Shown piece after piece: positions 1 through 9,253 of a stretch of 36,763 nt of DNA; the first letter of the stretch is position 1; the number at the start of each line of letters is the position of its first letter. The DNA comes from CAZGWE01 sp964529405 (GTDB taxonomy: Bacteria > Patescibacteriota > UBA1384 > XYA2-FULL-43-10 > 1-14-0-10-43-13). The stretch is from assembly GCA_964529405.1 (NCBI GenBank), contig CAZGWE010000009.1, positions 1 through 36,763 of the forward strand, written 5' to 3'. The translations under genes and the position numbers were made by a program. The notes under the pieces are model-generated. The model searched no databases. It was given only the letters and a program-made list of their open reading frames with translations, and was not told the origin of the DNA.

Positions 1-51
1 GAAAGTGGCCTATGACCCAATCCTAAACTCTTGACATTAACATAGAATATC

Positions 52-75
52 CCCAAATCCCTTCCCAAATCCCTT
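52..75. repeat. 12-bp tandem repeat, two copies
   Basis: The unit CCCAAATCCCTT occurs twice head to tail with no mismatch. It lies in the 186-nt stretch at the left edge of the window, downstream of the last gene of the defence operon. I see no gene and no clear terminator in that stretch. Two copies are too few to suggest a functional array. Confidence 0.6.
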
Positions 76-186
76 CCATTAATTAAATCAATAAAATGGT
101 TTTTTAATATCAGTGTTGGCACTCATTGTCTGAGCAAACGTTAAGCAAGTGACTGGTGCTATTGTGTCTTCTGTAAGCAAAATAAT

Positions 187-1197
187 TCAAGTTAAACATT
201 TTCGTTCCCTATCAATATCAGACGGTTTTTCGAGAAACAGTTCTTGACTAAACTCATAAACATTGTGCCGATTTGAATTATTTAATTTCGCAAAAAGCTT
301 AGGGTATTTGCCTTGTAAAATATACTTTCCATAGTCACGCAGTATGAAACAAACATTGTCAGTTACTTGTAGCAAATTTTCATTAGCGGTTGAATAAATT
401 CTTGAAATAAATTCATCCGCATATTTACTGGAGATGACAGGGATCACCACGCTCTCTATTTTACTGATATCACTTTCCTGGCTACCGAAATTCCAAATCA
501 ACCTGGCTTCCTGAATGTCTTTCAGCTCTTGAGTTTTTAGATTATAGGAAAATAAATCACCTTCGATGATTATCATTGGTATGTATATATCGGTCTCACT
601 CATATCGCTGGTTCTGGTTGTATTATGCTTAACGTAATCAGATGCAGCAGTTACCTCCGTGATAGCTTGAAATATTTGCTCTTTTTCAGATTGCTGTTTT
701 GGGCCTTCCGCAAAATATCGTGAATAGATAGCATCGTTCTTCATTTCAGGTAAAAAACATACACCTTTCCAAAGCACCGCTCTGAGTGGCCACGCTGGAG
801 ATCCTTCCGCATAAAAACTCATATCGCTTTTGATTAAATGGCACGCATCAATGGAAGTGATTGGTTCTTCTCCAGCATCGAGAAATACCCAGCTTTTCCT
901 TGGTGATTGTTTGCATTCGATAACTAAATGTAAATTGATGTGGCAATTAGCAGAATTCAAAAGCGTATTAAGTGTTATATTTTCTTCAGCACTTAAATTA
1001 TCAGATTTGAAGCTAGGGATCACTACAGTGCTCGCTCTCGTAATGAAATCTACCTCCCTATATTTGAAGGTCTGTTTATCATAATACAGGTTTGGTGCAA
1101 TAAAATAGCCATTTTTGCGCAGTATGCCATATACTTTCAGCTCTAATACTTTACCGGAATACTCCTCAACGTATTTTTTTAGTTCTTCTTTGCTCAT
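187..1197 (-). CDS. PD-(D/E)XK nuclease-like protein of the defence operon
   Basis: This 336-residue protein has no family I can name. Its N-terminal third carries the spacing of a PD-(D/E)XK nuclease core: E19 in a helix after a basic stretch, D50 in REVDF, and E94-C-K96 in LVIECKQS at the end of a hydrophobic strand. The pattern resembles nuclease domains of restriction and repair proteins, so DNA cleavage is plausible but unproven. The C-terminal two thirds show no motif I recognise. It is the last gene of the minus-strand operon. The start ATG has no Shine-Dalgarno sequence, but TATAAT lies 6 nt upstream (1204-1209), so it may also have its own leaderless transcript. No signal peptide or membrane segment is visible. 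Confidence 0.75.
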   Translation of the reverse strand: MSKEELKKYVEEYSGKVLELKVYGILRKNGYFIAPNLYYDKQTFKYREVDFITRASTVVIPSFKSDNLSAEENITLNTLLNSANCHINLHLVIECKQSPRKSWVFLDAGEEPITSIDACHLIKSDMSFYAEGSPAWPLRAVLWKGVCFLPEMKNDAIYSRYFAEGPKQQSEKEQIFQAITEVTAASDYVKHNTTRTSDMSETDIYIPMIIIEGDLFSYNLKTQELKDIQEARLIWNFGSQESDISKIESVVIPVISSKYADEFISRIYSTANENLLQVTDNVCFILRDYGKYILQGKYPKLFAKLNNSNRHNVYEFSQELFLEKPSDIDRERKCLT

Positions 1198-1204
1198 CGA
1201 AATA

Positions 1205-1336
1205 TTATAAAATTCTTATTTTTTCCGAACCTATAACCTTGAAAGAGTGGGTCGTTTTGGTCTCCCAACCCTCACTTACTAGCTTTTTGATTGCTGGGTC
1301 GTTTGCACCCATTGTGGTTCTAATTATTTTCTGCAT
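1205..1336 (-). CDS. possible 43-residue peptide
   Basis: A short open frame in the gap between the membrane-protein gene and the nuclease-like gene encodes MQKIIRTTMGANDPAIKKLV followed by a mixed, protein-like tail ending in IRIL. It is on the operon strand and ends 7 nt before the next start. The frame stays open upstream of the ATG back to the previous stop, with two in-frame TTG codons as alternative starts. The Shine-Dalgarno match is poor. Composition looks coding rather than random, but I recognise no family and the case rests only on position and composition. Confidence 0.35.
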   Translation of the reverse strand: MQKIIRTTMGANDPAIKKLVSEGWETKTTHSFKVIGSEKIRIL

Positions 1337-1377
1337 AGTTGGCCCCAACAATATCTTCGATAAGATTGATTTTAACT

Positions 1378-2001
1378 TTAGCGCTTACTATTATTATTCT
1401 TTAATGATGTATCCTTGATCTTTTCCTCAACTTTTAAGTCGAGCCACTTATTGAATGAAATTCCGTTTTGGGTATTTATGGTTACTTTGACCAAATAATC
1501 ACCAGGATCAAGTTTGTAGTGTGGGGTTCTCCAGTTATGAACATATGCCTCGTTGTTCCAACCGAAAGCTTCATCGTTTTCACTATGCTTAACTATGATA
1601 TCCAAGAGCTCCGAATCACCGACAGGGATTGTTACAGGGTCTGGGTATAGTAGTTTTAGCAAAATATCATGATCTAATTGAGGAAGCTCTGGAGTAGAAG
1701 CCCACCGTCCGTTAAAACCGAACAACACTTTCTTATCCAAACTATAAAATTCAACTTTTGCTCTACAATTTTCTGCAGTCTGCCTCGGAACCCAACGAAC
1801 AAAAGCTGGAAATGGTTTATTAAACACCGACACCCGAAAAAATTTCCACCTACCTCTTCCTGGATACGTATTATCAACGTTCGCTTCTTCTGAGGCAACT
1901 ACGCTAAGGCAAGGCATTCTTTTGCGTTCTATTAATAATGTAACAACTATGGCAATGACAGAAGCTATAAATGAGATAATAAAAGACCAGAAATAGATCA
2001 T
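1378..2001 (-). CDS. single-pass membrane protein coupled to the DUF3644 gene
   Basis: This 207-residue protein of unknown family has one N-terminal transmembrane segment (about residues 4-25) followed by a basic stop-transfer patch (ERKR), so the rest probably faces the cytoplasm. The soluble part is rich in Trp, Pro and Asn and looks like a compact beta-rich domain; a segment near residue 150 reads GWNNEAYVHNW. Its ATG overlaps the stop codon of the upstream DUF3644 gene by 4 bp (ATGA), so the two are almost certainly translated together. In this setting it could anchor the HEPN protein or sense membrane damage. That role is inferred from coupling alone. Confidence 0.8.
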   Translation of the reverse strand: MIYFWSFIISFIASVIAIVVTLLIERKRMPCLSVVASEEANVDNTYPGRGRWKFFRVSVFNKPFPAFVRWVPRQTAENCRAKVEFYSLDKKVLFGFNGRWASTPELPQLDHDILLKLLYPDPVTIPVGDSELLDIIVKHSENDEAFGWNNEAYVHNWRTPHYKLDPGDYLVKVTINTQNGISFNKWLDLKVEEKIKDTSLKNNNSKR

Positions 2002-3017
2002 TTAAACAACTCCTTAACAATGGCTTTGGAAACTTTTCGTTTCCGATAGTGTTTATCTAATTCCTTAAATATCTCTGTACTGTAAAAAGTTTGATGAGCA
2101 CTTTTCTTGTTATCTGGATCAAGGTATTTTGTTCTGGCGTATTTGTCGTTTGTGCACAAGACCCTCTTGAGATCATGGAACTTCTTGCTTAGTTTAAAAT
2201 TTTGATATCTATTCCTTGCCTGTTCGCAAAGAGTCACGTAATCCAAAGGATACTTGCCTTTAAATACCTGTTCCTCGGTTATTTTCACCGCCAATGTATC
2301 AGGATCATTGGAATATTTTATTTTTAATGCCTCATTACCAGAACCTTTAACGAACTTTGTTTCTAACTTTAGTGTGATATTATGAGTATTGCTTATTTTT
2401 GATGGGTACTCGGTTTCTTTTTGGCTGATAAATAGAAGTATGTTCTGCATTTGCTTATCCAAACTACTCAGAGAAAAACTCTCAAATTCGTACGGATGGT
2501 AAAACGAAATTGGCATTAGATAAAAGTTGTAGTCATCCAGCGAGTGGTCGAACCACTCAGAAATTACGGTTACAAAACTTTTTAAATTAGCCGTTCCTAT
2601 TTCAAGGACCTTCTTCTCAATTAACTTTTCCTTATTCATTAGATGGATGGCATTATCTCGTATATCAACCAGTAGTCTAATATTTTCCTTAAGCACATCA
2701 TCACAAGGAAGCTTATTCAAGGCTGAGAAAATATCAATTGTTTTTGGATTTCCTGTTCTATTTATCTCCGGATAAAATCGTTTTAACGGTGTACCATCGA
2801 TTTTGGTTTTTCGTTTTTGAACGTAGATAGACCTTAAATCGCCACTACTATCGCTCAATATTTTCGCTTTTAACAGTATTTCCCAGGCATTCACCATCAA
2901 TATGGCAAACGTTTCTTCTCGATACTTAAAATCAGGTTTATTATAAATCTCAATCGCAGAAACAGCTGCAGCGATTGCTTTATTTAATAACGAGTTTCTT
3001 CTTCTGCCGATAGACAT
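1998..3017 (-). CDS. DUF3644 family protein with HEPN-type RxxxxH motif
   Basis: The N-terminal half matches the DUF3644 pattern: a basic start, AIEIYNKPDFKYREETF (residues 21-37), then an AWEILLKAKIL helix (44-54). At residues 120-125 the sequence RDNAIH fits the R-x4-H signature of HEPN-fold ribonucleases. This suggests a toxin-like RNase, as found in abortive-infection modules. The C-terminal part (about 170-339) is unassigned. I chose the ATG at 3017, which has TAGG 7-8 nt upstream, over the TTG at 3032. It lies 37 nt after the res gene and overlaps the following membrane-protein gene by 4 bp. The family call is fairly firm; RNase activity is inference. Confidence 0.85.
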   Translation of the reverse strand: MSIGRRRNSLLNKAIAAAVSAIEIYNKPDFKYREETFAILMVNAWEILLKAKILSDSSGDLRSIYVQKRKTKIDGTPLKRFYPEINRTGNPKTIDIFSALNKLPCDDVLKENIRLLVDIRDNAIHLMNKEKLIEKKVLEIGTANLKSFVTVISEWFDHSLDDYNFYLMPISFYHPYEFESFSLSSLDKQMQNILLFISQKETEYPSKISNTHNITLKLETKFVKGSGNEALKIKYSNDPDTLAVKITEEQVFKGKYPLDYVTLCEQARNRYQNFKLSKKFHDLKRVLCTNDKYARTKYLDPDNKKSAHQTFYSTEIFKELDKHYRKRKVSKAIVKELFK

Positions 3018-3054
3018 AACAAAACCTATCAATCTAACACAAAAGCAGATATTT

Positions 3055-6000
3055 TCATTCTTCTGGACTGACTATTCTTGTACTAAATAATTTTTCTATG
3101 TAATTGGCATCATCTTGAAAGAGTATGTTTTTATCTTCAAAATATTTTTTGTCTAGTTTTTCCTCGAATATTGTTTCTTCTATCTTTGTTCCAGAAAGCA
3201 CAAATGAATTCAGAGTTACATCACTCTCAGCAGTTATCTTTTGTTCAATTTCTTTAATAGTCTTATAAAAATTAAGCTTTGGGTCGCTTATTGGATCAAG
3301 ATTACGGATTCCTTTAGGATCTATAAAGTTTATAGTTTGGTGATCGTTTTCTATTACCCAAAGTATAAAATCAGGATAAAAACCACCAAGATCAAAAAAG
3401 CCAACACCCTTACCGCGGCTCTGGTTTCGTAGCAAGTACACGTCTTTCCCTTCTAGAAACCCAGCTTTTTCCTTTTCGTAAAAAGCTTTTAGATCCTTAA
3501 TAAATATTGCTTCACTTTCTACTAGGGGAATTGGCTTACAATCAATTTCTGATTTTTTAATATGAATAAGTGGTTTGTATAGATGTTTGTCAAAATATAA
3601 TGATTCAATTGAGCCATACCCAGGGTGATCTTCGGCTAGTTTCTTACCCATCTCTTCAAGTTTCACGATTAGATCAGTATCCGATTCTTTGATAGAAAAT
3701 ACATACTGATCGATAATGTTATCGTCACGGTACTTCCAGTCATTAAGAAACACATACTCCATTTTATCTGATTCGTAGTTCGCTTTCTCAAAATTGTAGT
3801 ATTTATCAACAAATTTTTTAAGTAATGATATTGCAATTGCTTGCCATTTTTCTGCTTTAAACATTGAATCAAAATTTAGCTCTTCGGCAGGAATTAATAA
3901 TGTGTACCAATTATTCTCTTTCAAAACTTCGACTACATCACTCACTTTTATGCTAAGATTCCAAAATCTTTTTTCATTCTTATATCTAATTATTTCAAAA
4001 TATATTTCCTCCAAATCAAGAAAAGCAAGGTGTTTTTCACTCAATAAACCGGTATCTTTCTGTACTACATTTACAGCATTGCCAGAGCCCAATGCTTGAA
4101 TCTTCGGATACCAATCAACAATAACCTTATTGTATTTAAAGAATTCACATTTTGGATCAAGAATTATCTTAGGTCCCTTTGCTTTGAATTTTGCTTCATC
4201 TGTCAATTTTAATACTTTAAGCTTATCTTTAGGATATGGATTTTTGATCGTCTTAATTATGACTTCTTTAAAATTTAATTCAATTCCTTCTTGCTCTAGA
4301 TAATCTTTAAACTGAGCCATGTAATCGGCTCTTACGCCAAAAATATTAAGCGTCTCAAGATACTTGATATACTTGGGAATCTCTGCGCCATTTTTTAAAT
4401 ATAAGTCAAGGAGCTCACTTCTTTTTAAACTATTTTTAAAGCCTTTAAGCCTGATGCCTCGTCCAAATAATTGAATTATTTGACTGCCCTCGCTTCTTCC
4501 TAAGTTAAGTAATCCCATGGTGCTAACGCGCCATGAGTTCCATCCTTCAGTAAATTTTCTAGATCCAATTAGAAGGTTAACTTTTGAATTTTTCTTGTTG
4601 ATATGATTAAAAAGTGAATCCGAGAAATCATTGTGGCTTACATTGAGTCCATTTTCATCACATAATTTAAGGAGCTTACTATCATCGCCCACATTAATTA
4701 CGCCAAAATAGTCGCTATTACCACAACGTAGCCCAATTTCTCCAGTTTGTTTCTTTAAATTGTCCAAATGTAGGAGCGAGCCAGAAGTCTCACCATTAAA
4801 TATTAGTTTGAATATTTTGTCATAAAGCTCGTCGCTACTATAGCCCTTGCTGATCAAATAAGTAAAACGATCTTTGAAGATCTCTCCACCTTTTGAGTCG
4901 ACTAAATCTTTTTTAAGTACATCATCAATAAAAGCTGAAAATCTATCTTTTTCGGATATGAAACTATTAATAAATCTTATGATATTCAATACATCTGCCT
5001 CTTCTTTAGTAACACTGCCTCCAACAAACACCCAAAGCGGCTTTTCTACTAGAAATTGACTGAGATCATGTTCGTCGCTCAAGTAAAGTTCAGTTTGCTG
5101 ATAAAAAGATAGGAGACAAGCCGTTAAGTATTTGTTATAAATTTCTTCATCCCTATTTTCAGCATAGTTAAGTATCTTGTAGTACTTGCCATAGCCGTCC
5201 TGATAAAAATATTTGTATGAATAATTAAACAAAATGCATTTGGCGTATTCGTCCATTTGCTTATCTTGTTTGATGGCTTGGCTAAATGTTGCCGAGTACT
5301 CAAACGAAAAGCCATCTTTACAGATTTTATCTCGCTTGGATTTCCATTCTTTGCCGGACATTCCTCTATGACCCTCGTCAACCAAAACCAGATTATTCCC
5401 CTCGAATGAATCCACGGCGATTGTCTTTTCTTTTGACTCGTCTTTTAGCTTGTGAACATCTATTATTTTAACTTGTCCACCGTTCGCAAAAAGGCCGCCA
5501 TCATTTTTTATCACCATTTCGCAGGTGATGCCGGACAAGAAAAATTCTTCCTCATGTTGGCGCGACAAGCCTTCATTGGGGGTTAATAAGATAATCTTAT
5601 TAAGCGGTTTTCTTTTGTGATAAGCTTTCGAATAGTGTAGATACTGTTTGATATTTATGTGCAGAATTAAAGTTTTGCCCGACCCCGTAGCCATCCAAAA
5701 TGCTAATTTCGACAGTTCTTTTTCGTTGTAAAAATTATCATTAGCATTAATCTTCAAAGGCAATTTGTCTTTTTCGATTAGATCGGTAGCAAATCGATTT
5801 ATGTTTCCTAAAAATTCTTCTCTATGATTGAAATATAGATCAAGATATATTTCAGTGAATATTAGTGCCATATATTGAAAGTATTTCCAGTGGATCATGC
5901 CGTTTCTTTTTTCCGATATTTCCTTTGTAAAACGGTAGATGTTCTGATCGTATTCTAGCAATTTCTCTTTAGTTAAGAATCCATCAAAAAACAGTCTTGA

Positions 6001-6198
6001 GCATAATGACTGACAGTATTTAGAAATATTATCTTCATCAAAACCCTCGTTTATGCTTGAGTTTAGTGTTCCTTGTCGGCATTTATCGCCGACCAATGTT
6101 TCAAGAGATTCAGCGCCAAACAAACCCAATATATATTTATTGAGTATTAGCTGCTGGTCGAGATTTTTTATATCTTTTTTCTTGTCGTTCTTGGGCAC
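3055..6198 (-). CDS. res: type III-like restriction enzyme Res subunit (DEAD/DEAH helicase plus nuclease)
   Basis: This 1047-residue protein should be the translocating and cleaving subunit of the restriction system. Superfamily 2 helicase motifs appear in order: Walker A ATGSGKT (170-176), DEGH as motif II (274-277), SAT (302-304), a motif V region with FTEGWNSWR (549-557) and QLFGRGIR as motif VI (576-583). Near the C terminus P942-D943, about 17 residues, then D960-P-K962 form a PD-(D/E)XK nuclease core, as in Res proteins. The start is GTG at 6198, chosen because a full AGGAGG lies 5-6 nt upstream and overlaps the mod stop. It follows mod after 8 nt. All key residues are present, so the protein looks functional. 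Confidence 0.92.
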   Translation of the reverse strand: MPKNDKKKDIKNLDQQLILNKYILGLFGAESLETLVGDKCRQGTLNSSINEGFDEDNISKYCQSLCSRLFFDGFLTKEKLLEYDQNIYRFTKEISEKRNGMIHWKYFQYMALIFTEIYLDLYFNHREEFLGNINRFATDLIEKDKLPLKINANDNFYNEKELSKLAFWMATGSGKTLILHINIKQYLHYSKAYHKRKPLNKIILLTPNEGLSRQHEEEFFLSGITCEMVIKNDGGLFANGGQVKIIDVHKLKDESKEKTIAVDSFEGNNLVLVDEGHRGMSGKEWKSKRDKICKDGFSFEYSATFSQAIKQDKQMDEYAKCILFNYSYKYFYQDGYGKYYKILNYAENRDEEIYNKYLTACLLSFYQQTELYLSDEHDLSQFLVEKPLWVFVGGSVTKEEADVLNIIRFINSFISEKDRFSAFIDDVLKKDLVDSKGGEIFKDRFTYLISKGYSSDELYDKIFKLIFNGETSGSLLHLDNLKKQTGEIGLRCGNSDYFGVINVGDDSKLLKLCDENGLNVSHNDFSDSLFNHINKKNSKVNLLIGSRKFTEGWNSWRVSTMGLLNLGRSEGSQIIQLFGRGIRLKGFKNSLKRSELLDLYLKNGAEIPKYIKYLETLNIFGVRADYMAQFKDYLEQEGIELNFKEVIIKTIKNPYPKDKLKVLKLTDEAKFKAKGPKIILDPKCEFFKYNKVIVDWYPKIQALGSGNAVNVVQKDTGLLSEKHLAFLDLEEIYFEIIRYKNEKRFWNLSIKVSDVVEVLKENNWYTLLIPAEELNFDSMFKAEKWQAIAISLLKKFVDKYYNFEKANYESDKMEYVFLNDWKYRDDNIIDQYVFSIKESDTDLIVKLEEMGKKLAEDHPGYGSIESLYFDKHLYKPLIHIKKSEIDCKPIPLVESEAIFIKDLKAFYEKEKAGFLEGKDVYLLRNQSRGKGVGFFDLGGFYPDFILWVIENDHQTINFIDPKGIRNLDPISDPKLNFYKTIKEIEQKITAESDVTLNSFVLSGTKIEETIFEEKLDKKYFEDKNILFQDDANYIEKLFSTRIVSPEE

Positions 6199-6206
6199 AA
6201 ATCCTC

Positions 6207-9200
6207 CTAGTCTTCGACTGTTCCAAACATGCGCTTCTTGAATTCATCTTCGATCAAAGCTACCTTGAATCGCTGATTTTCATCGTCTTCTACATTGATT
6301 AGGTTATTATCTCCATTCACATAGATCACATCAAACTCACTATCCTGAGTGGTGTATTGCTGCTTTTGGCAGAATTCATCCAGCTCGGCATTGGTTTTTT
6401 CCTTCAAATTTCTCCAAATAATCAAGGCTCTTTGTCCATCTGGTAAATTACCNNNNNNNNNNNNNNNNNNNNNNNNNNNNNNNNNNNNNNNNNNNNNNNN
6501 NNNNNNNNNNNNNNNNNNNNNNNNNNNNNNNNNNNNNNNNNTCCATTTTTTCCCAAGTAATCTCATTGTCTTTTATAATCTTCATCTTGTAATTGAAAGG
6601 ATCCTCGAATTTCTCAAGGTTAAGCAGCGAATCACTCTCTTTTGTCTCCACATCAAGAATATACCTAAGCGTATATTCTTCTCTCATCTTCGAGCTATCA
6701 TCAAGAGCAAGAGTCATGGCATTGTTTTTTTTCATCTCCAAATTTTCCAGCGAGTCTTCATATTGCTCAAGAGAGAAATATTTTATTATTTGTCTTGCAG
6801 ATCCATTATTATCTAGTGGCTTGCCATCTTTCCATTTATCAGAATAAATTGCTTTGAGTATTCTTGGCTTTAGTACGCTGTTAAAATACAGTCCCATCTC
6901 AATTAAAATAAATTTGAGGGACTTATCTGCTTTGTTTAGCCTTATAACCGCATGACCCGTGGTACCTGAACCAGCAAAATAATCCAAGACAATGTCGTCA
7001 TTATTATTTAATGTACTGCTGATACAATCGATAACTGTATGTATAGACTTAGGAAACGAAAAAGAACTGATGCCCATATGTTTTAAAAGGTTGCTTCCGT
7101 GTTCGGCTGCATTATATTTAGCATCAGTCCATACAGTTTTAAATGATTCTGAATTTTTTCCCAGATCAATGTTAATTTTCCCAGCACTTGTTTTTGAGAC
7201 TCTTAAGTCCTTAATTATCTCATTAAATGACTGCCTTGAGTATCGCCATTTTCTTTCTCCTCCGTTTGAATCAATAGGCCAAATCTCTATATGTTCACTT
7301 TTGTTGACACTGCCTGATTCTGGATGAAAGTCATCTGCAGGCACATCTCCGGCACCTACTACTTGATCGTCTTTAATCAAAATTGGATAAAAACAATTTT
7401 TTGCCGTATTCCGTGCTGACTCCCCACCTGTTTTCATCAATGGCTTAAATTTTGAACTATCTAATTCGGAATTATTAATCTTCTTGTTTTCAGGCGTCAC
7501 GAAATATGCAAATTCATGTGTGTAAGAAAATTGATTACCCTGGATGCCTCTCGGGTTATGTATAACTGAGACACATGTTTTTGAATAGTCATTAAATATT
7601 TCGCTTAGAATTTTTCCTAGATTTTCTTGCTCATTCTCATCAATTGCACATTCAAAACAACCCGAATTATTGAGAAGATTTTTACTTAAAGAAATACGAT
7701 TAGCCATTAAGCAATTCCATGATGAGTGTTTAAATGTATTCTTGTACATTATTTCGCTTGATTTTGCATTATATGGCGGGTCGATGTAGACACTGTCAAG
7801 CTTGTTTCTATACTTACCACTAAGATTGTTTATGCCGTGAAAATTATCGGAATTTACCAGGATCCCGTTAATTTTTTTGTCAAGATTATCAAAGGTGGCT
7901 AATATATTTTCTCTGATATTCTCCGCCAAAAATTTTGTATCTAGCACTAATAACTGATTATTTTTAAGAAATTCGGTAGATTTTTGTTCGTCCCGGATTG
8001 AGCCGTCATTATTAAATGCATCGGCAAATGCTGGCTCTGTTTCAATCTCGTCGATAGCGAAAAGATTAATCCATTCTTTGATTTGCTCTTTGTTGTTTGC
8101 TATCTCGGCATAGAATTCTTCAGGTACAAAATCAAGCGTCATGCAATAGTTTGTTCCGTAAACAAACTTTTTCTTGAGCCATAGTTTTTTTTGAAAGTCC
8201 TCGAGTTGGCCCAAGAATGTAATTATTTTGTGACCAATCTTTTTTATCACTTTCACAGTCGAAATCTGGGCATCAAACTTACGCTCATTTTCCGTATCCA
8301 GATCATCGATGAACAAGACTTCGTTTTTTATAAAGAAGTCGAGCTCTCGTCTTAAAAAATTGCCGAGATCTTTGTGAATAAAATAGTCAAAGGTATTTTT
8401 GGCGACATAGTCGTTGAGATGTTTTTCGAGCAGAGTACGATTCTTATTCTTTTCGGTTGGTTTGAGCGAGAGTATCTCGTAAAAATCCTTATATGTTTCC
8501 GCCCCTGATTGAATCAACTTAATAATTTGTTCTATAGCCTGGTCATTGAGTGTATCTTGCTTTTCGTCATTTAGATCGTAGATAAAATTGATTGTTAACT
8601 CGTCGCCGATAATTTGCGTGGTATTTTCGCTAGCCAGGTAAAAGCGTCTTTCTTTGCCATTTTGTGTTTTATTATTATTCTTTTCAGTGGTGGCTTCAGC
8701 CAGATTATAATTGACTGACTTGCCATTTGAAAGTTTGAACCGATAATTTTTAAAATTCTCTGAGCTTTTTATATAGTATTGATCATAATTCGCCCAGTAA
8801 AGCTTAACTTCCTCTCCTTCGTAGGGAATGGAATAAGTGTCTTTTTTGTACCTTCGTAAAGAGATAAAATCACCTTTGTCATAGTAACGGGAAAAAAAGT
8901 TATACAGATGAGAATAGACCTCGTTTTCCAGGGAAGAAACATCTAAACTTTGAGTAATTTTCTCTTTGAGTTCTTTCACTCTGGGCGACTGTTCAGGATC
9001 AAATCCGCTTTCTTTAGCTTTTTTGGCTACTTCTTCGAGCTCTTTTTGTATTGCCGACTTTTCGTTAGATTTATATTGATCAAATTCTTTTTTAACTTGA
9101 GGAATCAGATCATTATTGAGAAATTTCTCAACATCTTCTTTCTTTTGGTTCATTATTCTATAAATACCAAAATCAAGATCGCTGCGATCAAATTGAAAAA

Positions 9201-9240
9201 GTTCACCCAATTTATTCTTTAGTTCTTCCAGGCTATTCAT
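6207..9240 (-). CDS. mod: beta-class adenine-specific DNA methyltransferase (Mod), interrupted by an assembly gap
   Basis: The N terminus has the family start DLDFGIYRIMN (21-31) and a charged helical region. The catalytic motif DPPY is at 487-490 and the AdoMet-binding motif DYFAGSGTTGHA at 753-764, the beta-class order typical of type III Mod proteins. It should methylate adenine in the recognition site and direct Res. An 89-N run (6453-6541) cuts the gene after residue 899. The sequence after the gap (RALIIWRNL, YVNGDNNL, IEDEFKKRMFG) is the usual end of the same family, but it is in a different frame from the upstream part. The true gap length must therefore be 1 modulo 3, not 89. ATG 9240 has a strong AAGGAG upstream. 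It is one gene, not two. Confidence 0.92.
6453..6541. other. assembly gap (89 N) inside mod
   Basis: The run of undetermined bases lies inside the methyltransferase gene. Upstream the reading frame enters the gap with two bases of a codon; downstream it resumes on a full codon at 6452. So the stated length cannot be exact if the gene is intact. In relatives this part of the protein links the catalytic domain to the conserved C-terminal block. Confidence 0.98.
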
Positions 9241-9253
9241 GATTTACTCCTTT

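Noticed and set aside
1..186. Search for a second copy of the tRNA-Ala 3' end as an attachment site
   Set aside because: No match to the tRNA 3' segment is visible at the left edge; the other island end is outside the window or absent.
6349..6816. Plus-strand frame running across the N gap
   Set aside because: It exists only because undetermined bases are read as open; the minus strand carries conserved methyltransferase sequence on both sides.
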